Part shown: positions 9,527 to 20,442 of the stretch, one piece after another
Position numbering within the stretch: the stretch's first letter is position 1
How the letters are laid out: each line of letters opens with the position of its first letter
NCBI GenBank assembly: GCA_005656395.1
Contig: SRSI01000046.1
Coordinates: 682,001 to 746,000 of the forward strand
Length of the DNA stretch: 64,000 nt
Origin: Strongyloides papillosus
Lineage: Eukaryota; Nematoda; Chromadorea; Rhabditida; Strongyloididae
Direction: 5' to 3'
Made by a program: the position numbers and the translations under genes
Notes under the pieces: model-generated
What the model was told of the DNA's origin: nothing
What the model saw: the letters and a program-made list of their open reading frames with translations, nothing else
Database searches by the model: none

Positions 9527-12376
9527 TCTTACCAAGGTAAATGTTCAGTGATTGAATGTCGAGAAAAATCACAACCATTTTATGTTCCTTCTTCCAGCTT
9601 AATTTGATAAGAAACTTAATCATTTACTTTTGATAAAACTTATGTTAGCTATCCTTTAATTTTTACAAATAAAGTTATTTGAATATACTTGTATTTTTTC
9701 GTGACATCATTATGTATAAAAAAATGAATACATTAATGTGAAAGATAAAAAATGGCTGTCATGCAGAAAATATAGTATAAAGTAATAAATCTAAATTACT
9801 AAGATGATGAACCATTTTTATTATTTACCAGTCCATATTTATAATCATTGATCAGACAGTAAATCAAAACATTGCCACAGCAACCTGTTATCATTTTAAA
9901 TATAATAGTAATTTTGTTTATTAACATAAAGTTCAAATTCAGCACTATTTTTTAACATGCTACACTATATGTAATTATCAATATTTTGAGAGCATATTAA
10001 TTAAATTTTATACAAATAAAGATTAGAGAATCTGATGTGTTAGAAAAAATGTTCTATCACTATTTACCATGTTTTATAACAGGTGACCGATTGAAACTTT
10101 TGTTGAAATCAATATAATAATACAACTATACTACAAATGTACGATTAATATTATTTTATTATCAAAAGCATTTTTTAATTAGGAAAATATTATTTATACT
10201 CATAGCATTGAAATAATTAATTTAATAAAATCTTAGAAATGATTATATCTTTTTCTAATATTTCCTTATTATTTATTTATAAAAATATTTTATTTAATAA
10301 AAAAGATTATTTTATTTTTATTATCAATAGGATTAAATGAGCAGACTAAACAAAACTTTAATTCATCCTAAAACACTCGGTATTTTTCAATGAAAAAAAT
10401 TATACCTTTAATATGCTACTTATATTAATTGATAATTTATGCACTCTACAAATATAATTTTGATAACATATTCTTAACCTTATTTGTACCTTAATTTTTG
10501 CTTTAACCATTATAAATCACTACTCTTTGTATAAATAAACTTTGACATATTTAAACCTTATCGCTTATCATTAAAATATGATCCTTTACACAAAAAGCGA
10601 TAAAAACATTTTAAGGAATTTAGTTCCGTTATAAATCTCCTCTTTCTAATCATTTTCTTACATAATCTAAATCTTTGTAGTTTAAAATAATTCTTAAAAC
10701 CTTCTTCATTTTAAGGATATCTTTTAATACTTTTAAAATTCTAACGACATAAAAATAGATGCTTAAAAGTACATTATAAATATTTCCATTCATTTACTTC
10801 TTTTTATTTTCTTCAAAAATCTTTTTTATCTTATTACTCTTCTCCTTCTATACTAATCCATATTTATATACATTTAAAGTTTTTTTTTATCAATTTTGTT
10901 GTAAAAGAAAATATATACTATTAAAACTTCTAATATTTAATATATATTAAAATAAAAACATTTTTATGTATAGATGTTGCAATTACACATATATATTATA
11001 CTTCTATTAAATATATTTTGTCATTTATAGTTTAATTTGAGTTTTGTCACATATATATGTGTAATAAGTGTATCTTTTTTTAAATGTTAAAAATACTCTT
11101 TTTTTTAATTTCACTTCCTTTTAAGTTGTTTGTATTATTTATTTACTACTATATTTAGTTATAAAGTTGGCATTTTTAAAAATATAATTATAAATAATAG
11201 TATTACATATTTATTTTATCATTAACTAACTTATCACATATTTATATTATATTTAGAAATAATATTATGTTTTTTACTTAATCATTTGTTAGTATTACGT
11301 AAACGGAACCTGTCCAAAACCTCATAAAAGTTATCATTTATTTGTTCCGTTATCTTCATCCACTTGTCTTGTGACTTCACCCCCCATTCTATAAGAATAC
11401 CGTTAGAAGGATACTTTAAAATAATAATTTATGATAAGAAAAGCGGATGTTTTATCCTTCTTAACTTTTATTGCATTTCATTTATATGGTAATTTTTTTA
11501 TTTTTATGCTCATCACCTAATGTTTATACTTTTAATATTTGTTTATAAACAATTACACAACATTATTAATTTTCAACATACAAATTATTTAACTTTTTAC
11601 CTGTCACATTACTATTTAAAAATGACTGTCTTTAAAATATAAAATTTTGCAATTTTCTCTACTACATTGTCATTAATCATATTAACCTATGGGGTGGTTT
11701 TTATAATTCATTAGAAAACCCATATTGAAGTTTCGCTTCCACTTCAGTAATTTAAAAATTAAGTAAAATAATAAAAAGATTTGATGATACCTTTACTTCC
11801 TATCATTTGTGTATTTTTATCTAATTTCCGGTAATATATAAAGATAATTTTACTGGACAAAATTTGTCATTATTTTATAGACTATTATTTTTCTAAAAAA
11901 TATTCCTAATTTATTTTTTATTTTACAATAAATAGTCAATTTACAGAGAAATTTACTATAAAAAAATATATAATAAAATTTACTTTAGAACTAAACCCTC
12001 TCAAAATTATAATATATAACAATTTTTCAAGTAGCCATTTAAATAGACATCTAGTGGTCTTATTTTGCCAACAACTCGCTTAAGGAAATTAATTAATAAA
12101 TATAAAGTAAATTAAACTTATTTAGCTGTTTAAATAATTTCTCCTATAAAGTAGTAATAAAATATTAATTAATACTAAATTAGCATTATAGTATAAAAAA
12201 TAATATTCTAATATAATTTCTTAAAAAATTTAATTTTATACGGCGAATTATAACGATTATATTCCAGTAAACTTCATTAATTTAATTATTTCTCTGTTAT
12301 TTTTTCATAATGTTTATTTTTTTTATATTTATTTCAATTAAATATATCAATTAAATTTTGTTAATTTTAGAAAAAA
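9527..12376. other. Large AT-rich intergenic region upstream of the Regnase gene
   Basis: About 2.85 kb with no supported gene. It is mostly A/T tracts and has no recognisable RNA gene. It separates two divergently transcribed genes and so must hold both promoters. No specific motif can be assigned. Confidence 0.5.
12369..12370 (+). promoter_or_regulatory. Possible trans-splice acceptor for the Regnase gene
   Basis: TTAATTTTAG ends 6 bases before the ATG, with only A's between. This is the usual layout for a spliced-leader acceptor in nematodes. It would set a near-zero native 5' UTR and supports this start codon. Confidence 0.5.
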
Positions 12377-13966
12377 ATGTCATTTAACAGCCATCCACCA
12401 TTAAGACGAACTGTGTCGAAGATTACCAATATTCTACAACCACCTTTTTCATCAACCAATGTGACGGAAAGTAACCTTTTTACAAATAAATCAACTCAAA
12501 TGCATACTTCCGCTTCAATGAAGTTTTCTATAAATTCATTTGAATACATTAGTGATTCTTGTAATGCTTCAACAAGTGAGGAATCACAACATTCATCATT
12601 ATCTAGAGAGTCATCAGATCCATTGTCAGAAAAATTTAATTCATTAACCATATCTACACCTTCAGATTATTATGAATTACTACAATTTGCCACAAAATTA
12701 GGTTATGATCAAACTCAATTAGATCAAGTATTGGAAAATCTTAATCCTCTAGAGGTAACTGAAGATAAAGTTTTAAGTGAATTAATTAAATTAGGAAAAA
12801 GTCCCATGTTAGAGTATAGTAAAACTTCACCAATAATACAAAAAAATAGTGAAAAAGAATTGAGAAGTATTGTTATTGATGGTTCTAACATTGCTATGAC
12901 ATATGGTAATAAAGCTGTCTTTGCCTGTAAAGGAATACGTATTTGTGTTGATTATTTTTTAAATCGAGGCCATACGGAGATAATATGTTTTGTTCCAAGT
13001 TTTAGAAGAGAACAATCAAGACCAGATTCACCTATCTCTGATCAACAAATATTATTTGATTTAGAATCAGAAGGTCACCTATTTTGGACACCATCTAGAA
13101 GAATTAATGGACGGAGAATTGTTTGTCATGACGATAGATATATTTTAAATGCTGCTCTTGATAAAGAAGCTATTATTGTATCAAATGATGAGTATAGAGA
13201 TTTAATTAAAGAAAATCCACAATATAGAAAAATTGTTCAAGATAACTTGTTAATGTATTCATTTGTTCATTCTAAATTCATGCCACCAGATGATCCATTA
13301 GGAAAACATGGACCAACATTAGATCAATTTTTATCAAAAAATTATACACCATTAAATGGTCAAATTTGTCCATACTCCAAAAAATGTACATATGGAAATA
13401 AATGTAAATATTACCATCCTGAAAAACAAAATGAAAGTCGGACATCAGTCGTAGATAAATTGTTAAATGATTCACAAAAACAAATTAATCGTGGTTCAAG
13501 TATTGAATCAAATACAATGGGATATAATAAATTTCATGTTAAAGCAATTCAAAGAACATCAGTAACAAGAGCTTCCTCGTTAAACCCAAATTTTGTACCT
13601 AATAATAATGATACTAAATCATATATTAATGTTAGTCGTCAGTTATCAACTCCACTACATTGGAATAAACAACAACAATCACCACCAATATTACAACAAT
13701 CAAATACATCCTTATACTCAAACACAAGTAATATTTGGGCACCACTTGATATAGCTTCAGCATTTACATCTCATAATCCTATCCTTCAAAATGACATATT
13801 TATGGGTAATGATGAAAGGCAACGTCTACAATACCACCTATCGCAGTTATTTCCTCCAAATGCCGTAACAGCAGTCTTATTAGCTAATCCACTTGAAAAT
13901 AATCCACAAACATTGTGTAAAATGATTTTAGCCTATCAATCATGTTTGAATTCATCATTCTTCTAA
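12377..13966 (+). CDS. rege-1: Regnase (ZC3H12)-type NYN/PIN RNase with CCCH zinc finger
   Basis: A single exon encodes 529 residues. Residues about 96-142 resemble the conserved N-terminal UBA-like region. Residues about 162-310 form the PIN-like nuclease domain: IDGSNIAM carries the key Asp168, followed by CFVPSFRREQSRPD, TPSRR, the DDRYI acidic pair and the VSND motif. MYSFVHSKFMPPDDPLG, also strongly conserved in the family, leads into a CCCH finger (C-x5-C-x5-C-x3-H, about 332-349). These proteins cleave stem-loops in mRNA 3' UTRs. The C. elegans homologue REGE-1 degrades ets-4 mRNA and controls fat storage. The C-terminal third is Asn/Gln/Ser-rich and probably disordered. A poly(A) signal AATAAA lies at 14212-14217. 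Confidence 0.92.
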   Translation: MSFNSHPPLRRTVSKITNILQPPFSSTNVTESNLFTNKSTQMHTSASMKFSINSFEYISDSCNASTSEESQHSSLSRESSDPLSEKFNSLTISTPSDYYELLQFATKLGYDQTQLDQVLENLNPLEVTEDKVLSELIKLGKSPMLEYSKTSPIIQKNSEKELRSIVIDGSNIAMTYGNKAVFACKGIRICVDYFLNRGHTEIICFVPSFRREQSRPDSPISDQQILFDLESEGHLFWTPSRRINGRRIVCHDDRYILNAALDKEAIIVSNDEYRDLIKENPQYRKIVQDNLLMYSFVHSKFMPPDDPLGKHGPTLDQFLSKNYTPLNGQICPYSKKCTYGNKCKYYHPEKQNESRTSVVDKLLNDSQKQINRGSSIESNTMGYNKFHVKAIQRTSVTRASSLNPNFVPNNNDTKSYINVSRQLSTPLHWNKQQQSPPILQQSNTSLYSNTSNIWAPLDIASAFTSHNPILQNDIFMGNDERQRLQYHLSQLFPPNAVTAVLLANPLENNPQTLCKMILAYQSCLNSSFF

Positions 13967-15308
13967 TTTTTTTACATATTAAAACTTTAGTCATATCATA
14001 GAAAAAAACTCCTTATCACTGACATTATTTTAAATTTTATGTATTATGAAATATTTGTTGTATGATCTTTTTTGATCAAATTTTTTCTTTTTATCCAATA
14101 TCTATATTATATATATTCACTCTTTGTTTATACATATTTATAAGTTAATATTATGCAATTACTATGTTATTGTATTGAAAAATTTTATAAATTCTATTAT
14201 CAATAAAACTTTTAAAACATTTACATTAAAAGGATGACTCGTCATATTAAATATTTACAATGATTCATTTTATGATTAATAAGATTCATTCATTGTAAAA
14301 CAATGATTGTCGGGATTGTATTATTATATGAATACAAGCAGTAAATTACCTACATTTAAAATAATCGCGTATATTTTTATTTTAATAAACTTCCGGAACA
14401 TGCACCTCGGCGTGAAGAAACAGATGCGAAAAAAGAATAAAGGTAACCGACAACAAAAAACCTTAAGGATAGGTAATTGAAAGTTGTTTTATTATTTTGC
14501 CATGTGCCTAATAAAAAGTAGCATATTTTAGACCTCTCCAGCTATTATAATCTGTGAAACAATTTGCTAACATCTCAAATGATCGTAATCGGTCATCATA
14601 CTATGCCAAGATCGCATCAATATTGTTTTGCGCAATTCAATTGCTTTGATGGCAATTAATTATCGAGAAAGATATCATTTTATAAAAGTAATTACAAAAT
14701 AATTAAGCTTCCATTATAATTGATGAAGTAGGTAAACTTGGAATGCCGCTATCTTCCAAAAATGATGTATTAGTTTAAAAAAGTTTCTCACAATAACAAC
14801 AATAAGTTATAGAATTGGAATTTGAGAGCATTGGAGCAAACAATGTTAAAATTAAACATCGGTTCTCTTTATGGATATTTGAGCTAATACAACTAAAAAC
14901 TGTGAGTATTGATAGATGACCCCTGTATCAGTTGGCCATTACATCATTACCAGATGGGGTGCCTTTATCCTCAAATCCCCCTCTGTTAACTTTTCATGAA
15001 TTGTTTACTTACCTTACGAGGTGATTGATGGTGAAAACTCATTAGTATGTTACATAATCGGGAAGTCAAGTTCTCGGTTTTAATAAAAGGTCATCCTCCA
15101 ATTCGGTATCTTTCTATTACTTCAACTTCGTAAATCAATGTTTTGTCGGCAATAATAAGTCATAAAAATGTCCGACAAGATGTAAAGTTATGACTCCACC
15201 TCAATGTTTTAGGGTGGAAGGATTAGAATATAAAAGAAAGTAGAAATTGATAATGTTATTTCATATTCTTTATATACATACACATTCATATATATATTGA
15301 CAAAAATA
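13967..15308. other. Intergenic region with a less AT-rich, regulatory-looking stretch
   Basis: The first 300 bases are the Regnase 3' UTR, with AATAAA at 14212-14217. From about 14,380 to 15,230 the base composition is more balanced than in other intergenic DNA here, and no frame is open. This is the expected position for a long upstream regulatory region of the membrane-protein gene at 15.3 kb. A TATA box closes it at 15229-15236. Confidence 0.45.
15229..15236 (+). promoter_or_regulatory. TATA box of the 15.3-kb membrane-protein gene
   Basis: TATAAAAG lies 73 bases upstream of the ATG at 15309 and within otherwise mixed sequence. It is a good match to a core TATA element at a spacing that allows a 40-base 5' UTR. 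Confidence 0.5.
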
Positions 15309-16237
15309 ATGTTTTTACTAATTACTATTTTAATTATTATTATGACAAATAATATTAATTGTCAAATTGACAATCAAAATCAAGATCATTTTTGGATTAC
15401 CGGAGAAATTATTTCTATTAAATGGAAGAAAGGATGCTTAAGTTCCGAAAGGTGTACTAATCCTAGATTTCAAATAAATTCCCAATTATTAGATGATCCA
15501 GATATTCAAAGACTTGACTTTCCATTAAGTATGGCGAATACGAGAACAATTAATTTTAATAATTACTTTCCAAAAGGAAAACCATATCTATTAACTTTAT
15601 CTATGAAAATAGTTGGAATTGATCCTTTATATAATATTCCCCTCGATTGTGATAAAACAATTAATATTCGTGTCTTTGATTTCCCTTCTAATGAACAACA
15701 AAAAGTTTTGGAACAACAAGAAAAACCATCTATTGTGGAACTTCAGGCGAAATGTTTTACAGCAATAGTTCAAGTTCAAAAACACGAAATTACATGTCCT
15801 TGGTGTCCAAAAATTGAAGAAATTAAAGTAAGCGAAACTGATAACATTCACCAGTTAGTCTTGCACTGGGACAATTACAAGTTACACAAACTGCTTTTTA
15901 TTACATAATAAGTGGATTATTATTAACTATAATTTTATCAATGATGGCTATTATATTTCTATTTGTTAGACAAAGAAAATTAGCAAAATCAAATATATTG
16001 CCTTCTACTGTAACCATTTATCCACAAATTAGACCATCATCAAAAACAAAAATTGGTATTCATAATGATGATGGAGGTTATGAAACAATTGATGAGATTG
16101 ATCATCTACCAACTTTAGAATTTTATAATCGTACTCGAACACCATCTTCAGGTTATACTTCTTCACAAAACTCTTCAACATCCATATACAGAACCAATCA
16201 AAATGCCGACATAAATATAATTGCTAATTATATATAA
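15309..16237 (+). CDS. Unknown type I membrane protein; frame changes near residue 165
   Basis: I do not recognise this protein. The ATG at 15309 starts a signal peptide (MFLLITILIIIMTNNINC), followed by an ectodomain of about 160 residues with six or more Cys, including CPWCP. The frame then stops at 15908. The +2 frame, open from 15845 to 16237, encodes a membrane helix (about YYIISGLLLTIILSMMAIIF), a basic stop-transfer RQRK and a Tyr/Ser/Thr-rich tail, but it has no start codon of its own. The two parts surely belong to one gene. A 56-bp intron at 15803-15858 (GTGTCC...GTTAG) or a 50-bp one at 15805-15854 would restore the frame, but both donors are weak. The good donor GTAAGC at 15828 does not give the right phase with any nearby AG. 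An assembly indel (for example at the T5 run near 15894) is also possible. Confidence 0.6.
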
Positions 16238-16986
16238 ATTTATAGTAAAACTCTTTTTCCGGTGATCTCATTTGTTTATTTATAGTTAAATAAAATTTCT
16301 ATATCTTACTCTTCCTGTTTTGACTTTTATTTACGTAATTATTAAGCATCAATCAAAATAACTGAACTTTCTCTTTAAATTCATCGGCATTCAAAAGCCT
16401 CCCGCAGTGTGGATAGATACAAAAAAATTAATATCACTTCACCAGAAGTTTTAATTAATCTTCACACTAGGGAACCATTTGATGTTAAAATAAATCTTAA
16501 CTACAACTTTATGATTAGTGTAAAATTACTTATTAACAAGAATAATAAAAATAATAAATAAAATGTTTAAAGATTTACCGTCCAAAATTTTATTATGAAT
16601 AAATAATTTAATTGTTTAGGCTATTAAAAAGAAAATAAAAATGTTAAACATTTGTCATCTGAAACAGTCTTTGAAATATAATAACACTTTTGTTCTTATG
16701 CCATCTTAACTTTAATTTCGAGAGTTCTCCTCAACATCCACTAGACATCACTTTATTATGCCAACAATATTGTTTGAAGTTCATTTATTTATACCGATTT
16801 TTGAGGATACTTTACACTTCCGGTAAACAATTCATAACCAAACATAATGAATCACTAATTAATAGAAAAAAAAAACAAATAAAAAATCACTTTAACTGGA
16901 TTAATTTATCAAAAAAAATTTATAGTGTAAGGAAAAGAATAATAATTAATAGTAAAAATAAATACTTTACTTTGACATTATATAAA
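16238..16986. other. Convergent intergenic region
   Basis: It lies between the 3' ends of the membrane-protein gene and the proteasome gene. A 102-codon plus-strand frame at 16690-16998 has no recognisable content, runs into the proteasome 3' end, and is not counted. No RNA gene was seen. Confidence 0.4.
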
Positions 16987-17790
16987 CTAAGCTGTTGAAA
17001 CCCCTTCTTCAATAAGTTCAACAGTTTTTGTTTCCTTAGTCATATTCTCAGACAACCAATTATAGGTAACATAATTCTCAAAAACGGGGAATCTTTGATT
17101 TGTAGGAGTGATAATTTGACGTTCAGTACCATTTTTATTTACAATAGCAATTCTAATGATACCACCGGATGATCCATCTCTATGGACTGCAAGACCAACA
17201 GCCATTCTAACTAACTCAATAGCTTCTTCTTTACTCATACCTGGTCTCCAGTTAATATCCAAATATGAATGAACAAATGTTGATCCAGATCCAGATGCTG
17301 TTACACTTTGCCTTGTAACAAGACCTCCCAAAGGAATTGTATAAATTTGTCCTCCCTCAACTTCATCCCAACCAGCAATGATAATACTTGCTGACAACTC
17401 TTCACGGTAATTGAAAAGAATTTTTTTAAATTCCCAACCACAATCACGAACAGTTGGTTTCTCTTTATTTATCAAATCAGCAACCTCCAAATGATATTTT
17501 ACAATATCAGTTACTGCTTGAGTATCAGCAGCTGATCCAGAACGACAACAAACTATTTTATCAGTAACTGGTGTGATCTTATCTGTACACCTCGAAGCAA
17601 TAAATCTTCCAGAGGAGGTACGAGAATCAGTTCCGACTATAACACCATCAGCATACTCAACAGCAATTAAAGTTGTCTAGAGTGAATTTCTTATAAGATA
17701 ATAAATATAAAAACTTACTCCTGTGGAGATTTCTTCTCTTGGAAAATGTCCAAGAGCTGGAATAGCATTTGTCTTGTCGTAGTGATCCAT
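16987..17790 (-). CDS. pbs-1: 20S proteasome subunit beta type-6 (beta-1)
   Basis: Exons 17719-17790 and 16987-17676 (intron 17677-17718, GTAAGT...CTCTAG) give 253 residues. The first exon encodes the 24-residue propeptide ending in Gly, and the second begins with the catalytic Thr. Numbered from that Thr1, the sequence shows Asp17, Lys33 and Arg45. Arg45 is the residue linked to the acidic (caspase-like) preference of beta-1. The GSAADTQA segment, the ASIIIAGWD strand and RDGSSGG also match the family. The subunit assembles in the inner beta ring of the 20S core and cleaves after acidic residues. The propeptide/mature boundary coincides exactly with the intron. The gene is divergent from the RING gene, with about 230 bp between their start codons. 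Confidence 0.95.
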
Positions 17791-18020
17791 GTTTCGGAAA
17801 TTAGTATATTCTTCTGATCTAACAAAAAATTATTTTGATGACTTCGAACGTTGTACCAATAGTTATTTTATTTTCAAAGAAGTTTCGTTTCGGGAAATTC
17901 AAGAGGGATTGCGAAAGGCATGAAAATTTGATTACAAAAAAATTTATATTTTTTCCACTTAGAAGTTTTTTTTATTTATCTATTAGTAAACAGCGTTGGT
18001 TTTTTTCTCTCTCTAAAAAA
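17791..18020. promoter_or_regulatory. Short divergent promoter region
   Basis: These 230 bp separate the start codons of the proteasome beta-1 gene (minus) and the RING gene (plus), and presumably drive both. No TATA box is evident. The plus strand stays open in the RING frame back to an ATG at 17838, so part of this could instead be coding. Confidence 0.45.
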
Positions 18021-18481
18021 ATGGTAATTGCCAGTTCATGTCCTATTTGTTTTGAGGACATGAAATCAAATAATGCTGGAGCTCTTTCATGTGGTCATAC
18101 ATATTGCTACACATGCATATCAGAATGGTTGACAGTAAGTTGTATGATAAGATATTGAGACTAATATTTCTATAGAAGTTTAGCCCAATGTTGATATGCC
18201 CGATTTGTAAAAGTGATATTTCATCATCAAATGTTATAAAACTGTTTTTCCATGAGGATGATTCGAAGGCGAAAAAGAAAGCGAGTGAATTAGGAGAGGA
18301 GCCTCTGAAGCTAAATGATGAAAATAGCAATATGGATAATAATGGTAATAGAAACAGGAAAGAGAAGAATGCAAATGAAAACCAAAGAAGAGTTACCTTT
18401 CCTTCAACACCAAGTAGTGATGAGGAAGTTGTAAGCAGACGAAAGTTACCAAAAAGAAGTTGTACTCCTCATCGAAGATAA
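18021..18481 (+). CDS. Small RING-finger protein, probable E3 ubiquitin ligase
   Basis: Exons 18021-18134 and 18176-18481 (41-bp intron, GTAAGT...CTATAG) encode 139 residues. A C3HC4 RING begins at once: CPIC, then C-G-H-x-x-C-x-x-C, with the last pair CPIC in exon 2, so the intron cuts the RING. After it comes a hydrophilic tail rich in Lys, Asn and Ser with a Ser/Asp patch (PSSDEE) and a basic end. RING domains recruit an E2 enzyme; the substrate is unknown. The ATG at 18021 is preferred because it puts the RING at the N-terminus. An in-frame ATG at 17838 would add 61 basic, hydrophobic residues and cannot be excluded. The next plus-strand gene starts only 122 bp after the stop, which suits an operon or shared regulation. 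Confidence 0.8.
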
Positions 18482-18484
18482 AAA

Positions 18485-18510
18485 GATCTAACCAACTGAG
18501 CCACGGGGTA
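18485..18510 (-). other. tRNA 5'-half-like sequence
   Basis: On the minus strand this reads CCCCGTGGCTCAGTTGGTTA followed by GATC. It matches the start of a eukaryotic tRNA (acceptor 5' strand, T8, GCTC D-arm, AGTTGGTTA D-loop). No anticodon arm, T-arm or 3' acceptor strand follows; the sequence instead runs antisense into the end of the RING coding region. It is therefore at most a tRNA fragment or retro-pseudogene, placed 4 bases after the RING stop codon. Confidence 0.35.
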
Positions 18511-18602
18511 ATATACAAGTATGATAAAATGTATTAATTATATGATTTTAGTAATTTAATTTTTTTTTAATTGTATTTAAATTTTTTGTATATATAAGAT
18601 AT

Positions 18603-20252
18603 ATGAAGCTTTTTTTTTCGTATAAAATGATAACATTTGTTAATTTTCTGTTTTTTGTAATCATTTTGCCATACTATATCGGGTGCCAAAGCATTAATAT
18701 TCGTACAAGTGAGGAACGAGAAAGATTCATCAACGAATACCATAATTACCAAAAATGTTTGAAAGAGAAGATGTACTTAGATTTTAAGTATGGTTCCAGG
18801 TTATTTACAGTTGTTGTTGGAATACGTGGAGGTGGGGCACAATTAAAGTGTTTCAAATGGTAAATTTTAGAATTTCTAACATTACCATATGTTTTTAGTT
18901 TAAATTCAAAGGATGCACAAAGACTAGAAGAGGCATGGAAGCCAAATGGAAACATTTTATATAGGAAATTCAGTAAATTTAAATATGGAATTCAAAAAAT
19001 GTTAAAGAATAAGGAAGAGTTAAGTGCCGAGGATATTCATGATGATCGTTGGAGGTATGATTGGCAGATAATGAAACCTGGTAAGGGACAAAAACGATGG
19101 ATTAATGTACAAAAAATTTCTATAACTTCAAATACCATATCGAAAGTTTATACAATGATAAAAAATTTTTTTGCCGACAATAAAAAATTTCGTTATGGTG
19201 ATCACTTTGAACTTGAAATTAATGGTTTAAATTGGCATAGTGTTGGTTTTTATCGATGTATTAATCCTATTTTACCTAATGTTACTTCGGGTGAATTTTA
19301 TTTTGTTGATGTTGTAAATGTTGAACCAGTACAATTTGTTAATGGAAATGAAACAGACGTTATTTTAGAGTCAATAAAAAAAGTTTATAAAGAACAGAAA
19401 GTTGAGACATATGGTCGTGTTACTCCTTGGAGTCATTGTGACATATGTGATAATGAAGATTCTGTACAAAGGCAAACTATTGAATGTTATTTTAGGCCGA
19501 TGAAAGGTGTTGGATTAGTGGATTTACATGATTCTGAATTTTCTATACTTCAATTTTTTGGAGAAATTCCTTGTTCAAGTACGTTGGTACCAGTTAAATA
19601 TAGGCCAGATGTATCGCATTTTAAAAAGTATTTACGTGTAAAAAGATGTAGTTTAAAATGTCAAGAGTATAATGAAAAAAAACTTGAAAAAAATGTTTTT
19701 GGATATGATGAATCTGGAAATAGAATTATTCTTGATAAAATACCATCTGGAGAGTATACATTACAGGAAAGATTACCATCACTACCCCCTGAAGTAATAA
19801 GAGAAGCTTTCACGAAAACTGAAGGAGATTATATGATCCTTGATTGTGGATATGGTGATTATGGTATGTATTGGAAGAAAGAAAGTATTCTTCTTACTGA
19901 TAATGTATTATTTGATAATTACAATGGACGTGTATATATAAATGAAAATTTTCAGTTGGTGTTTGAATATACTATAATGAATGATGCAGGATTTTATAGT
20001 TGTTATTCATCAAATAGCTTTTTATTATCAACTCATTCTGTTACAATGTTAGAGAATTCGGTATCTGATGAAATAATAAGAGTGATAAGAATTGTTATTA
20101 AATTAGGACTTGTTGTTTTGATGATAGTATTAATAATGTCAGCTGTTTTAAGGACAAAAAATCATGGAGAAAAAAAGAAAGTTAAGAAAAGAGTAAACAA
20201 CGAAGATGGTGATAAGAAGGAAGAGGGTAATGACGCACCATTAGATAAATAA
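18603..20252 (+). CDS. Single-pass membrane protein with two Ig-like folds and a TSP1-like motif
   Basis: Exons 18603-18859 and 18899-20252 (39-bp intron) encode 536 residues. A signal peptide is present (a second ATG at 18627 gives the cleaner one). The first Ig-like unit spans the intron (LKC...YDWQ...GFYRC). A short TSP1-like stretch follows (TPWSHCDIC...RQTIEC). The second Ig-like unit has Cys, YWKK and DAGFYSC. A membrane helix lies near residue 495 and a Lys/Glu-rich cytoplasmic tail ends the protein. The order Ig, WSxC, Ig and TM recalls the vertebrate FAM187 group, but this is by eye only. A cell-surface or adhesion role is inferred. It follows the RING gene by 122 bp and precedes another membrane gene by 190 bp on the same strand. 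Confidence 0.7.
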
Positions 20253-20442
20253 TAAAAATTAATTAGTTTAACATTTAAAATTTTTTTTACTAAATAGATA
20301 TATCAACATAAAAAGATTAAAAATGAATTTACATTATTGGTAATTATTTTATTATATGTAAAAAATTTTTATTATTCAAAGATCCTGTGTTTTTTAATTT
20401 ATATATGCAATCAAAATCATTTTAAAATAATTAATTCATTAA

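Noticed and set aside
15828..15881. 54-bp intron from GTAAGC to AAG in the 15.3-kb gene
   Set aside because: It keeps the original frame and still meets the stop at 15908, so it does not connect to the transmembrane exon.
16690..16998. 102-codon plus-strand frame
   Set aside because: No signal, no domain, and it overlaps the proteasome 3' end; likely chance.
17835..18020. N-terminal extension of the RING protein
   Set aside because: It is open in frame but falls in the divergent promoter, is Phe/Lys-rich and has no conserved content; ATG 18021 was preferred, with moderate confidence.
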